The notes: generated by a model not told the origin, from the sequence alone. 11,776 nucleotides of DNA from an uncultured Bacteroidota bacterium (GCA_946479055.1 CAMLEX010000073.1:1-11776); one strand, 5' to 3'. Counted from the stretch's first letter, positions 1 to 6,630 are shown. Translations and numbers: made by a program.

Positions 1-281
1 CAGCCACTGTAGCCATAGGCAATGCAATGAATGCAGTAAATCAGCGTGGTGATCTGTCAGTGCCTTTACATATACGCAATGCCCCTACTAAACTGATGAA
101 AAATTTAGGCTACGGTAAGAACTATGAATACTCGCATAGCTATGAAAACAATTTTTCCCCGCAGGAATATTTACCAAAAGAATTATCGGGAACAAAATTT
201 TATGATCCTGGAAAAAATGCGAGAGAAGAGGAACTGAGAAAGTTTTTGAAAAATTTGTGGAAGGATAAATACGATTATTAA
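1..281 (+). CDS. rarA: Replication-associated recombination protein A (RarA/MgsA), C-terminal fragment
   Basis: This is the 3' end of a gene that begins left of the window; the reading frame is entered at base 3 (A-T-V-A-I-G-N-A...) and ends at TAA 279-281. About 92 residues are visible. They match the conserved C-terminal tetramerisation region of RarA-type AAA+ ATPases: a PLHIRNAPTKLMK block, then LGYGKNYEYSHSY, then the PQEYLP and FYDPG signatures before a basic, helical tail. RarA (MgsA in E. coli, related to Mgs1/WRNIP1) is a cytosolic clamp-loader-like ATPase that acts at stalled replication forks with RecA and SSB. The Walker motifs lie outside the window, so the ATPase itself is inferred from family knowledge. 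Its stop codon overlaps the start of the next gene (TAATG), which suggests co-transcription and translational coupling. Confidence 0.93.
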   Translation, partial: ATVAIGNAMNAVNQRGDLSVPLHIRNAPTKLMKNLGYGKNYEYSHSYENNFSPQEYLPKELSGTKFYDPGKNAREEELRKFLKNLWKDKYDY

Positions 282-679
282 TGGATATACGATCAAGAAT
301 TGATATTGAATTGCTAATGGCTGCATTTTATGAAAAAGTAAAAAATGATGATACCATTGGTTACATTTTCAATGATATTGCCAAAGTAAACTGGGACCAT
401 CATTTACCCATCATCTGTGATTTCTGGGAAACCCTTTTACTTGATTCCAACTCCTACAGCCGAAATGCAATGGCGGTACATTATACACTCAACCGGAAAG
501 TGCCACTAGAAGAAAAGCATTTTCAACGTTGGTTACAATTATTTTTTGAAACTGTTGATGATCTTTTTACCGGGGATATTGCTACAATGGCAAAAAAGAA
601 AGCAAAATCGATTGCTGCTTTAATGCAGTTTAAGATGAAGCAGGAAAAAAGTGGTCTTAATATTACTGGAAAGTCTTGA
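281..679 (+). CDS. Group III truncated haemoglobin
   Basis: A 132-residue single-domain haem protein of the 2-on-2 truncated globin family, group III (TrHbP/Ctb-like). Visible landmarks are a B-helix FYEKV with Tyr17 at the likely B10 position, WDHHLPIICDFW around residues 38-49, His67 in AVHYTL as the likely proximal F8 haem ligand, and a second conserved HF at 80-81 followed by RWLQLFFETVD, whose Trp84 is the likely G8 residue. Length is typical for the group. Group III globins such as Campylobacter Ctb bind O2/NO and are linked to nitrosative stress or oxygen handling; that role is inferred here. The ATG at 281 overlaps the rarA stop by one base, so it is probably the last gene of that operon. 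It runs toward the CHRD gene on the other strand, with an inverted repeat between them. Confidence 0.9.
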   Translation: MDIRSRIDIELLMAAFYEKVKNDDTIGYIFNDIAKVNWDHHLPIICDFWETLLLDSNSYSRNAMAVHYTLNRKVPLEEKHFQRWLQLFFETVDDLFTGDIATMAKKKAKSIAALMQFKMKQEKSGLNITGKS

Positions 680-730
680 AAAGAGATGATCCTGGCGTCG
701 TGTTAATTATAAACTGTCGTATTTCAAGTA

Positions 731-788
731 AGTGGTGAATGGTGAGTGGCTGTCCTGCTTTCAGGGATCTTACTCGCCATTCACCACT
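731..788. repeat. Inverted repeat / REP-like palindrome in convergent gap
   Basis: Bases 731-747 (AGTGGTGAATGGTGAGT) pair with 772-788 (ACTCGCCATTCACCACT): 16 Watson-Crick pairs and one G-T wobble. The 24-nt loop contains a nested CCTG/CAGG hairpin (754-757 with 762-765). It sits almost centred between the stops of two convergent genes, 51 bases after the globin and 49 bases before the CHRD gene end. There is no T-run directly after either arm, so it is not a clear intrinsic terminator. The arms carry the heptamer ATTCACC, which recurs upstream of elaA. A dispersed REP-like element or an mRNA 3'-end stabiliser are both possible. Confidence 0.75.
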
Positions 789-837
789 GACAACTCACGT
801 TTTACATAACACCATAGTATCATCTCTGAAAAAATAT

Positions 838-1296
838 TTACTGTTTTGTAAGTTGTCCCCTTATTTCCCCACCGCCATTATTCGCCGTATGAATATTGAC
901 GTACCACAGGTTATTCATCAAATCCGCTTCCATTGCAGCATCTAATGCCCCCGAAGACCATGTAAAAGGTGATGCTCCCAGAGTTCCATAATTTAAGCCA
1001 GCTACCGGTGAGCCACTTACACCCACTGCGCCTTTATGCACATGCCACACCGTGGCAGCGCTGGATAATCCTGTATAGGTAACTGTAATAGTAAGGATTT
1101 TGGAATTACCGTCAAACGAGCCTGATACAATGCCTGTGGCGGTGCTGGTTACGGCAGGAACTTCATTGGCCCCGCTCATGGTACCCGAGAAAAGGACTGT
1201 TTTGTTGTTATTATCATCATCATCGTCTTTGTCGCAGGAGGAAATTGCCAGCAGGCAAATCATTGCTCCCAAAGTCAAAATGGTTTTGCGTAACAT
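838..1296 (-). CDS. CHRD-domain lipoprotein, probably surface exposed
   Basis: A 152-residue secreted lipoprotein. I place the start at 1296 (MLRKTILTLG...) because it gives a compact 20-residue type II signal peptide ending in LAISSC, with Cys21 as the lipidated residue; an in-frame ATG at 1320 would add eight residues. After the Cys comes CDKDDDDDNNN, an acidic tether resembling the lipoprotein export signal that sends Bacteroidota lipoproteins to the cell surface. Residues about 33-150 form one CHRD domain: FSGTMSGANEVPAV, a beta-rich TVTYTGL segment, WHVHKGAVGVSG, NLWYVNIHT and the closing GGGEIRGQL. CHRD domains were named from chordin and also occur as stand-alone secreted bacterial proteins; their biochemical role is not known, so none is assigned. 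The gene is transcribed alone, divergent from the M28 peptidase, and I see no consensus -33/-7 promoter in the 167-base gap. Confidence 0.88.
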   Translation of the reverse strand: MLRKTILTLGAMICLLAISSCDKDDDDDNNNKTVLFSGTMSGANEVPAVTSTATGIVSGSFDGNSKILTITVTYTGLSSAATVWHVHKGAVGVSGSPVAGLNYGTLGASPFTWSSGALDAAMEADLMNNLWYVNIHTANNGGGEIRGQLTKQ

Positions 1297-1463
1297 AAAT
1301 ATGATTTTAATGGTTAACAATAAACATTCACTAATTATATCGTATAGAAATTATAATAGTTGCCCGCTGGGTATGCTGAAAATGGTTCGTTGTTACAGCT
1401 TTACTAACTTGGCATCCTTAAAATGCCTGGCTGCCGTAATTTTAATACATTCAATTACAGATC

Positions 1464-2816
1464 ATGAAAAAAAATTGTTTGATTTTTCTATGTGTCATTT
1501 TCAGTGTAGCATCCGGAGCACAAAGCATCATTCATCGTGATCCGCAGATAGAAAAAATGGTCAGCGAGGTATCCAAAGATTCACTGGAAGCATATATAAA
1601 AAAATTAGTCAGCTTCGGAACCAGGAATACCCTCAGTACTCAAACAGATCCCAAAAGAGGCATTGGTGCGGCTAGGAACTGGGTGTCGAGTCGTTTTAAT
1701 GAGTTTGCCAAACAATCCAACGGCAGGTTAACAACATTGATTGATACGACAACCTTGCAGCCTGATGGGCGCCGTGTTGATGTTCCCCTTTTATTGGGCA
1801 ATGTGGTAGCCACGCTGAAAGGCATTGACCCTAATGATGACCGCATTTTCATCATTAGTGGTCATTTGGACAATATGCGCAGCAATGTAATGGATAGAAC
1901 CGGAGATGCCCCCGGGGCTAATGATGATGCAAGCGGTGTAGCTGCCGTAATTGAATGCGCAAGGATCATGAGCAAACATTCTTTTCCGGCCACTATTATT
2001 TTTGTCGCTGTGAGTGGTGAAGAGCAGGGATTGCTTGGTGCCAATTTTATGGCTGAAAAAGCAAAAAAGCAAAACTGGAATATTGAAGCAGTGCTGAACA
2101 ATGATATTGTAGGTAGCAACAACAGCAATGAAACCAATATCATCAATAATACAAAGATCCGTGTGTTCAGTGAAGCATTCTCTATACAAGATACCGGAAA
2201 GACTGCCTTAAACATCCGCAGCCTTGGTTTGGAAAATGATGGGAAGTCAAGACAATTGGCCCGTTATGTAAAAGAGATCGGAGAAAGATATGTTGACAAC
2301 CTGGAAGTAGTAATGATTTATCGGAATGATCGTTTTTTGCGGGGCGGCGATCATACCCCTTTTGTAAACCGCGGTTTTGCTGCCGTTCGTTTAACAGAAA
2401 TGAATGAAAATTATTATCATCAGCACCAGGATGTGAGAGTAGAGAATAGCATTCAATATGGCGACCTACCTGAATTTATGGATTTTGAATACCTGCGAAA
2501 AAATACTGCTATGAATCTTTCTAATCTTGCTAACCTGACCAAATCTCCTTCAGTACCACAAGAGTTAAAAATTGAAACAAAAAGGCTTACCAATTTCTCT
2601 GATATAAGCTGGAAACCATCAAAAACAGGAAAGCTGAAAGGATATTATATTTTAATGAGAGAAACCACGAGCCCGGTATGGCAAAAGAAATTTTTTACAA
2701 GTGATACAAAAATGGAATTGCCGTATTCCAAGGACAATTATTTTTTTGCTGTTCAATCCATCAGTGAAGATGGAAATGAGAGCTTGCCCGTTATTCCCAT
2801 GCCCGCAGGAAGATAA
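1464..2816 (+). CDS. Secreted M28-family zinc metallopeptidase with C-terminal fibronectin type III-like domain
   Basis: A 450-residue exported peptidase. Residues 1-19 form a Sec signal peptide (MKKNCLIFLCVIFSVASGA). The M28 (aminopeptidase Y/S family) catalytic domain spans about 40-355 and has the full co-catalytic two-zinc set: His134 in GHLDN, bridging Asp154 in GANDDASG, general base Glu186 and ligand Glu187 in SGEEQGLLGA, Asp214 in NNDIVGS, and His319 in YYHQHQD. Residues about 363-447 (VPQELKIE...ISWKPSKTGKLKGYYILMRE...) look like one fibronectin type III fold, a frequent accessory module in Bacteroidota secreted hydrolases. Family knowledge predicts release of N-terminal amino acids or dipeptides from peptides in the periplasm or outside; the exact specificity cannot be read from sequence. 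No T9SS sorting domain is seen. elaA follows after 51 bases on the same strand. Confidence 0.92.
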   Translation: MKKNCLIFLCVIFSVASGAQSIIHRDPQIEKMVSEVSKDSLEAYIKKLVSFGTRNTLSTQTDPKRGIGAARNWVSSRFNEFAKQSNGRLTTLIDTTTLQPDGRRVDVPLLLGNVVATLKGIDPNDDRIFIISGHLDNMRSNVMDRTGDAPGANDDASGVAAVIECARIMSKHSFPATIIFVAVSGEEQGLLGANFMAEKAKKQNWNIEAVLNNDIVGSNNSNETNIINNTKIRVFSEAFSIQDTGKTALNIRSLGLENDGKSRQLARYVKEIGERYVDNLEVVMIYRNDRFLRGGDHTPFVNRGFAAVRLTEMNENYYHQHQDVRVENSIQYGDLPEFMDFEYLRKNTAMNLSNLANLTKSPSVPQELKIETKRLTNFSDISWKPSKTGKLKGYYILMRETTSPVWQKKFFTSDTKMELPYSKDNYFFAVQSISEDGNESLPVIPMPAGR

Positions 2817-2843
2817 AAGTATCCCCGAAATAAATTTTTCATT

Positions 2844-2864
2844 TTTCACCATTCACCTTTCACT
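2844..2864 (+). repeat. Short heptamer tandem repeat before elaA
   Basis: Three consecutive heptamers, TTTCACC, ATTCACC and TTTCACT, end three bases before the elaA ATG. The ATTCACC heptamer also forms part of the inverted repeat at 731-788. It occupies the position where a ribosome binding site would be expected, yet it is pyrimidine-rich and is not a Shine-Dalgarno sequence. It is probably a remnant of a dispersed heptamer repeat; a regulatory role is unproven. Confidence 0.5.
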
Positions 2865-2867
2865 ATT

Positions 2868-3311
2868 ATGATCAACTGGCAACTAAAAAATTTTGATTCA
2901 CTTACGCCGCATGAACTTTATGCCATTCTTCGTTTAAGGACCGAAGTATTTGTAGTAGAACAAGCCTGCATTTTCCAGGACATGGATAATAAAGATCAAT
3001 CATCTTATCATTTAATGGGTTGGAAAAAAGAGATGCTGGTTGCCTATACAAGGTTGGTTCCTCCCGGGATATCCTACCCGGAACCTTCGATTGGTCGTGT
3101 GGTTACTTCTCCTGCTGCCAGGGGTAGCGGCATAGGCAAATTGCTGATGGAAAAAAGTATTGAAGAAGTCATTCATTTGTATGGGAAAACCCCTATCAGG
3201 CTCGGAGCTCAGTTGTATCTGAAAATTTTTTATGAGTCATTGGGTTTCAAACAAGTCAGCGCCATTTACGATGAAGATGGTATTGATCATATAGAAATGC
3301 TACGTTTATAA
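2868..3311 (+). CDS. elaA: GNAT-family N-acetyltransferase ElaA
   Basis: A 147-residue cytosolic protein matching E. coli ElaA along its whole length. It opens with INWQLKNFDSLTPHELYAILRLRTEVFVVEQACIFQDMD in two blocks, including the diagnostic LRxxVFVVEQ segment. It continues with HLMGWKKEMLVAYTRLVPP and the GNAT motif A region IGRVVTSPAARGSGIGKLLM (acetyl-CoA pyrophosphate loop RGSGIG around residues 86-91). It ends with IRLGAQLYLKIFYESLGF and a DEDGIDHIEM block. The substrate of ElaA is not established, so only acetyl-CoA-dependent N-acyl transfer is predicted. It follows the M28 gene by 51 bases on the same strand and could be read from the same transcript; no terminator separates them. 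Confidence 0.93.
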   Translation: MINWQLKNFDSLTPHELYAILRLRTEVFVVEQACIFQDMDNKDQSSYHLMGWKKEMLVAYTRLVPPGISYPEPSIGRVVTSPAARGSGIGKLLMEKSIEEVIHLYGKTPIRLGAQLYLKIFYESLGFKQVSAIYDEDGIDHIEMLRL

Positions 3312-3452
3312 AGCCTTCTCGTAAATCCACTAAGTATAAAGACTTTTTATTAAACAAAGAATAAAAAAATACTCAATTATATTCTTCTGATCCGTTTTTC
3401 TTTTTCTATTTTGGCTCCGAAATCCAATAGTAGAAACCAGAAATCAGAATCT

Positions 3453-4403
3453 ATGAGAAACAATTTACTCTCAGCAGTACGCATCCTTGTGCTGATCTTA
3501 TCACTCAATTTATTTTCCTTTCGTTCAAATTCACAATCCATCACAACAGGCAATGGCAAATTTGAAGTAGGTCTTGGCTTTGGCCCAATGTTCTTTTTAG
3601 GTGACCTGGGTGGAAGTGCCGGCATAGGAAGGGACTTTTTAAAAGACGTTGACTTTCCTTTGACCAAATTTTCTAAAATGATTTATGCTAACTATTATCC
3701 CGCTGAATGGCTGGGATTCCGATTAGCATTGAATCATGGGCAATTGCAGGGAAGTGATGCTGAGGCGCCTGATAAAGGTGGAAGGGAAATTTCACGTATT
3801 AAGCGTAATCTTAGTTTCAAATCTTCTGTACTGGAAGCTTATATAGCAGCAGAAGTTTATCCTACTGTTTTCTTCGAACGTTATGACGGCTTGCAAGGAA
3901 AATTGCGTCCCTATGGCCTCATCGGTGTTGGAGCATACAAATTCAATCCCAAAACACAATTAAATGGCCAATGGGTGGAACTACAGCCACTTCACTTAGA
4001 AGGCCAGGGTCTGATTCCAGGCAAAAGTGAATATAAACTTACACAGGCTGAGATCCCAATGGGACTTGGCTTTAAATATTTCATAAGAGAAAATATGTAT
4101 GTGGGCATGGAATTGCTGCATCGCCAATTGTTTACAGACTATGTAGATGATGTAAGCACTACTTATCCTGATCCCATTATTTTCAATGCGCTTCCTGCTG
4201 CAGATGCTGCAAAAGCAAGACAGTTATTTTATCGTGGAGATGAGCTACCAGCCGCAAGATTAACGCCCAGAGTAAATGAACAAAGATGGTATCCGAACGA
4301 TAATGATGCGTTCATTTCCACTATCCTTCGTTTTTTCTGGAGGATTGGTAATGATCCAAACAGTAATGCTAGAAAACAGATGCGTTGCCCTATATTTTAT
4401 TAA
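3453..4403 (+). CDS. Outer-membrane beta-barrel protein (DUF6089/porin-like)
   Basis: A 316-residue protein with a cleavable signal peptide of about 29 residues (MRNNLLSAVRILVLILSL, then NLFSFRSNSQS). I chose the ATG at 3453 because it opens this signal peptide directly; an in-frame ATG at 3411 would add 14 polar residues. The mature protein begins with alternating beta-strand segments, FEVGLGFGPMFFLGDLGG, which resembles the start of DUF6089-type outer-membrane barrels in Bacteroidota. Further amphipathic strands follow: WLGFRLALNHGQLQG, LRPYGLIGVGAYKFNP, EIPMGLGFKYFI, NMYVGMELLHRQLFTDYVDDV, and a closing ISTILRFFWRIG. A long loop around residues 240-280 (DPIIFNALPAADAAKARQLF and following) is probably extracellular or a plug-like insert. 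Function is unknown. The next gene starts 38 bases downstream on the same strand and is also predicted to be exported, so the two probably form an operon. Confidence 0.8.
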   Translation: MRNNLLSAVRILVLILSLNLFSFRSNSQSITTGNGKFEVGLGFGPMFFLGDLGGSAGIGRDFLKDVDFPLTKFSKMIYANYYPAEWLGFRLALNHGQLQGSDAEAPDKGGREISRIKRNLSFKSSVLEAYIAAEVYPTVFFERYDGLQGKLRPYGLIGVGAYKFNPKTQLNGQWVELQPLHLEGQGLIPGKSEYKLTQAEIPMGLGFKYFIRENMYVGMELLHRQLFTDYVDDVSTTYPDPIIFNALPAADAAKARQLFYRGDELPAARLTPRVNEQRWYPNDNDAFISTILRFFWRIGNDPNSNARKQMRCPIFY

Positions 4404-4441
4404 CAGGTCGCCGCTCACTTTTAATAAATCCGAACCCAACT

Positions 4442-4828
4442 ATGAATCCAAAATTCACCCTGTCATTTACAGCTGGTATTTTCTTTAGTGTTTTGGCTAT
4501 TCATCCATCTGCTTCTTTAAATTCTGAAACAAGAAACTTAAAAGAAAAAAAAGGACAGCCAACAAAAACAAATTATTCATCCAGGAATAATCATGCAGTA
4601 AAAATTTATCCGGATGTAATAAAAAAAACTATGCATGTCATAGCAAAAGAAAATGATGGAAAAGAGATCGATTTTTTTGTATTTGATCTGCAGGGTACAT
4701 TAATGAAACATTATAGAATGGAAGAAGGTGATCATAAAAAATTAACCGACCTCGAAAGAGGAAAATATATTTATCACGTTTTCAGCGGGGATGAAGAAAC
4801 TGCCACCGGAAAATTTGATATTCGCTAA
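4442..4828 (+). CDS. Small secreted protein consisting mainly of a T9SS type A sorting-like domain
   Basis: A 128-residue protein. The ATG at 4442 gives a signal peptide (MNPKFTLSFTAGIFFSVLAI, cleavage near HPSASLNS); an in-frame ATG at 4385 overlaps the barrel gene and precedes the hydrophobic core with polar residues, so it is less likely. Residues 25-52 are polar and Lys/Asn-rich. Residues 53-128 resemble the C-terminal type IX secretion sorting domain: VKIYPDVIKKTMHV in place of the usual VYPNPxxxxLxI, then IDFFVFDLQGTLMKHY, then LTDLERGKYIYHVF and a final GKFDIR strand. The usual YPNP is YPDV, so the signal may be degenerate or used differently. There is no cargo domain. Possible readings are a minimal T9SS substrate or a sorting-domain-like periplasmic partner of the upstream barrel. 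Confidence 0.7.
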   Translation: MNPKFTLSFTAGIFFSVLAIHPSASLNSETRNLKEKKGQPTKTNYSSRNNHAVKIYPDVIKKTMHVIAKENDGKEIDFFVFDLQGTLMKHYRMEEGDHKKLTDLERGKYIYHVFSGDEETATGKFDIR

Positions 4829-5239
4829 TGTTCTTTTACAAGTGCAACAACCTCTGTTCCAGTAAGCAGCAGGGAGCTTAATAGAATCTGATACCCTGGT
4901 TGACAAAACCTAATCCGTTCTCTATTGGTACTCTCATTAGTATAAATTTTATTAAACACTCTCTGCGCTTGCTTATTGGATTTTATTAACCTGTGCTCTT
5001 TTAATTATCATAACTAAGAACCCGTAAGACAGGGAAATTGCCAAAATCCTGTATCCGGATGAAAAACCCAGCTTGCTTGCTGGCCCTGATAAAGATTTTT
5101 TCAATCATTCCCTGTTATTACTTACGGGCAAAATAATCTGCTCCCTCAATTCATTTCTAAATCTTATACAGCTCCGTGTATTATTGTTTTAGCTAATTCA
5201 AAACTCTTTTGTTACATTAGTTTACTAAAACCAACGTTT
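4829..5239. other. 411-base non-coding stretch
   Basis: There is no convincing ORF on either strand, no tRNA-like cloverleaf, and no perfect TAnnTTTG promoter. The stretch is AT-rich. It contains a repeated ATTTTATTAA sequence (around 4946 and 4980), a weak CAGGG/CCCTG stem (4870-4874 with 4894-4898), and the long hairpin listed separately at 5021-5128. The start of the Yip1 gene at 5240 is preceded by AT-rich DNA with only a near-consensus -7 element (TACATTAG, 5213-5220). Confidence 0.6.
5021..5128. repeat. Long imperfect hairpin, possible structured RNA or MITE-like palindrome
   Basis: Nested pairings span 108 bases. CCCGTAAG (5021-5028) pairs with CTTACGGG (5121-5128). ACAGGGAA (5029-5036) pairs with TTCCCTGT (5108-5115), leaving a TATTA bulge at 5116-5120. 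ATTG (5037-5040) pairs with CAAT (5102-5105). AAAATC (5043-5048) pairs with GATTTT (5094-5099). TATC (5052-5055) pairs with GATA (5088-5091). A terminal CCAGC/GCTGG hairpin (5068-5072 with 5079-5083) has a TTGCTT loop. That is 35 pairs in all. No T-run follows either end, so it is not a terminator. It matches no riboswitch or ncRNA family I recognise, and the strand of any transcript is unknown. Confidence 0.6.
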
Positions 5240-5851
5240 ATGAACTTAATTGAAAGAGCAAAAAACATTATCATCTCCCCTGCTAAAGAGTGGGATGTAA
5301 TAGCTGCTGAACAACCCGATACAGGTAAAATCATCACGAGCTATGTACTCCCGCTTGCTGGTGCAGCCGCATTAGCTGCTTTTATTGGTTATGGACTTAT
5401 TGGAGTAAGTTATTTTGGTGTTCGGGTAGCCGGAATTAATTGGGGTATCTATCAGGCAATTTCAGTTTTGGTGGCAGCAATAGCCGGTGTTTTCATTAGT
5501 GCATTTGTAATTGATGCGCTAGCTCCTAGTTTTGGATCGGAAAAAAATATGGGTCGTTCTGTCCAACTTGTAGCTTATTCATATACCCCAGGATGGATAG
5601 GTGGTTTATTAGCTATATTACCTGCTATAGCTTTAATTGGGGCTTTAGCTGGCCTTTATGGTTTATATCTTTTATACTTAGGGATGCCGAAGTTAAAAAA
5701 GACTCCGGCTGATAAACATGTTGGCTATTTTGTAGTTTCCCTTTTAGTAATGATCGTTGTTTATTTTATAGTAGGAATGATCATGAGCAGGGTATTGATG
5801 CCAACCATGGGCTTAAATTATGGTGGTGGCTCTATTAATGTCAGCTATTGA
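5240..5851 (+). CDS. Yip1-family multi-spanning membrane protein
   Basis: A 203-residue inner-membrane protein. The N-terminal MNLIERAKNIIISPAKEWDVIAAE is the typical opening of bacterial YIP1 (PF04893) proteins, in which an amphipathic helix with a PxxxW motif precedes the membrane domain. About five hydrophobic segments follow, near residues 33-57, 66-92, 116-132, 133-150 and 162-183. The polar connector ALAPSFGSEKNMGRSVQLVAYSYTPGW (in two blocks around 93-119) holds the conserved YSYTP motif seen in the family. A cytosolic PKLKKTPADKH loop precedes the last helix. Family members may take part in membrane organisation, but no function is established in bacteria. The gene stands alone after a long gap and ends in a strong terminator shared with the convergent gene. 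Confidence 0.85.
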   Translation: MNLIERAKNIIISPAKEWDVIAAEQPDTGKIITSYVLPLAGAAALAAFIGYGLIGVSYFGVRVAGINWGIYQAISVLVAAIAGVFISAFVIDALAPSFGSEKNMGRSVQLVAYSYTPGWIGGLLAILPAIALIGALAGLYGLYLLYLGMPKLKKTPADKHVGYFVVSLLVMIVVYFIVGMIMSRVLMPTMGLNYGGGSINVSY

Positions 5852-5876
5852 TTAAATAAGTAGTTTTAGTTTATTT

Positions 5877-5917
5877 AAAGAGACCGGTTCCAAAAATTTG
5901 GAACCGGTCTCTTTTTT
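5877..5917. terminator. Intrinsic terminator between convergent genes
   Basis: AAAGAGACCGGTTCC and its exact complement GGAACCGGTCTCTTT form a perfect stem, extendable to 18 pairs (5877-5894 with 5897-5914); the practical loop is AAAAATTT-derived. A run of six T follows on the plus strand (5912-5917). It lies 26 bases after the Yip1 stop and just beyond the stop of the minus-strand gene at 5926. On the minus strand the U-run is only three long, so termination there is weaker but plausible. Confidence 0.93.
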
Positions 5918-5925
5918 GCATTTCC

Positions 5926-6486
5926 TTATTTCTCGTCATCCGGATCGGAATCTTCAAAAAAAGATTTCGCATCAAATGGTTCATCATCTTCCGGAAAAGA
6001 AGAGGGATCATTGAATAAATGCCATTCATCGGGCAGATCATTATTCTTATCAAATGATGTAACCCATTTTACAAATATCTCACGGAAAGCATCTATTTCA
6101 TTTCGCAACACATCCAGGTACTTTGCTTCCATTTCGTGCATAGCTTCACAAGCCCATAGCTGGTCCTTCAACTGGCAGATATTTACTTTGATGATAACAG
6201 CATTTTCCATCTTCAGGCTATAAATATCAATTCCCAAAGCACCTTTGATCTTTACCGGCACCAGCATAGCATTTTCTTTCATCAATCGTTGGGTAAACTC
6301 TGTTTGCTCATCCTCTTCCGGCAGCATAGCACAGATGGTATCGGTCAGGTTAAGTATCTCTATTGATTTCCGGAATAATTCTTTCCCATAAACATTCTCA
6401 GGTTTCCAGGCTTCGCCATTTTCATCATCATCACCCTTTTCAAAATCCTCAGCATCAAAAAAATTACCAATATTATCTTCGCTCAT
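5926..6486 (-). CDS. Conserved-type acidic protein of unknown function, downstream of uvrA
   Basis: I do not recognise this 186-residue protein. It has no signal peptide or membrane segment, so it should be cytosolic. The N-terminus is strongly acidic (MSEDNIGNFFDAEDFEKGDD), and so is the C-terminus (residues 150-186, with repeated PEDDEP/FDAKSFF/EDSDPDDE patches). The middle (about 31-146) looks globular and mostly helical: YGKELFRKSIEILNLTDTI, a beta-like AMLVPVKIKGALGIDIY / AVIIKVNICQL segment, then the long helix ACEAMHEMEAKYLDVLRNEI and an FREIFVKWVTSFD stretch. Three cysteines (52, 104, 113) form no clear metal motif. It lies 144 bases downstream of uvrA on the same strand and is closed by the hairpin at 5877-5914. 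Acidic tails may suggest a DNA-mimic or protein-binding role, but that is speculation. Confidence 0.75.
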   Translation of the reverse strand: MSEDNIGNFFDAEDFEKGDDDENGEAWKPENVYGKELFRKSIEILNLTDTICAMLPEEDEQTEFTQRLMKENAMLVPVKIKGALGIDIYSLKMENAVIIKVNICQLKDQLWACEAMHEMEAKYLDVLRNEIDAFREIFVKWVTSFDKNNDLPDEWHLFNDPSSFPEDDEPFDAKSFFEDSDPDDEK

Positions 6487-6510
6487 ATAAAAGTTTAAAG
6501 TTTTTTAACC

Positions 6511-6520
6511 CGCATATGCG
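6511..6520. promoter_or_regulatory. Perfect 10-bp palindrome upstream of the acidic-protein gene
   Basis: CGCATATGCG is a perfect palindrome 25 bases upstream of the ATG at 6486, in otherwise AT-rich DNA. Its position would suit an operator or a leader hairpin, but it has no loop as RNA and no second copy is seen. It may be chance. Confidence 0.25.
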
Positions 6521-6630
6521 TATTTATAATCGTATCAACACTTCCTTTGAGCAAGTCCAGACCAATTTACACTATCAAATTTGCACATCTTCACGACTTG
6601 TCCCCCCAAGGCGTGGATTTCCAAAATATC

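Noticed and set aside
731..788. Reading the palindrome as an intrinsic terminator
   Set aside because: No T-run directly follows either arm; the nearest TTTT is 12 bases or more away.
739..945. 68-codon plus-strand ORF across the palindrome and the CHRD gene end
   Set aside because: It runs through the inverted repeat and antisense to the C-terminus of a well-supported CHRD protein; its translation shows no domain or signal peptide.
1405..1412. TAACTTGG as a -7 promoter element for the M28 gene
   Set aside because: Seven of eight bases fit TAnnTTTG, but no TTTG lies 17-23 bases upstream, so it was not annotated.
1640..2215. Minus-strand ORFs inside the M28 peptidase gene
   Set aside because: They are antisense to a gene with a complete catalytic set, and their translations are hydrophobic low-information sequence.
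3407..3414. TATTTTGG as a -7 element for the barrel gene
   Set aside because: Same near-match problem: position would suit, but no -33 TTTG is found at the right distance.
5213..5220. TACATTAG as a -7 element for the Yip1 gene
   Set aside because: It deviates from TTTG in the last block, and the nearest upstream TTG is 26 bases away, which is too far.
6597..6610. CTTG-TCCCCC-CAAG mini-hairpin between uvrA and the acidic-protein gene
   Set aside because: A four-base stem with no U-run is not enough to call a uvrA terminator.
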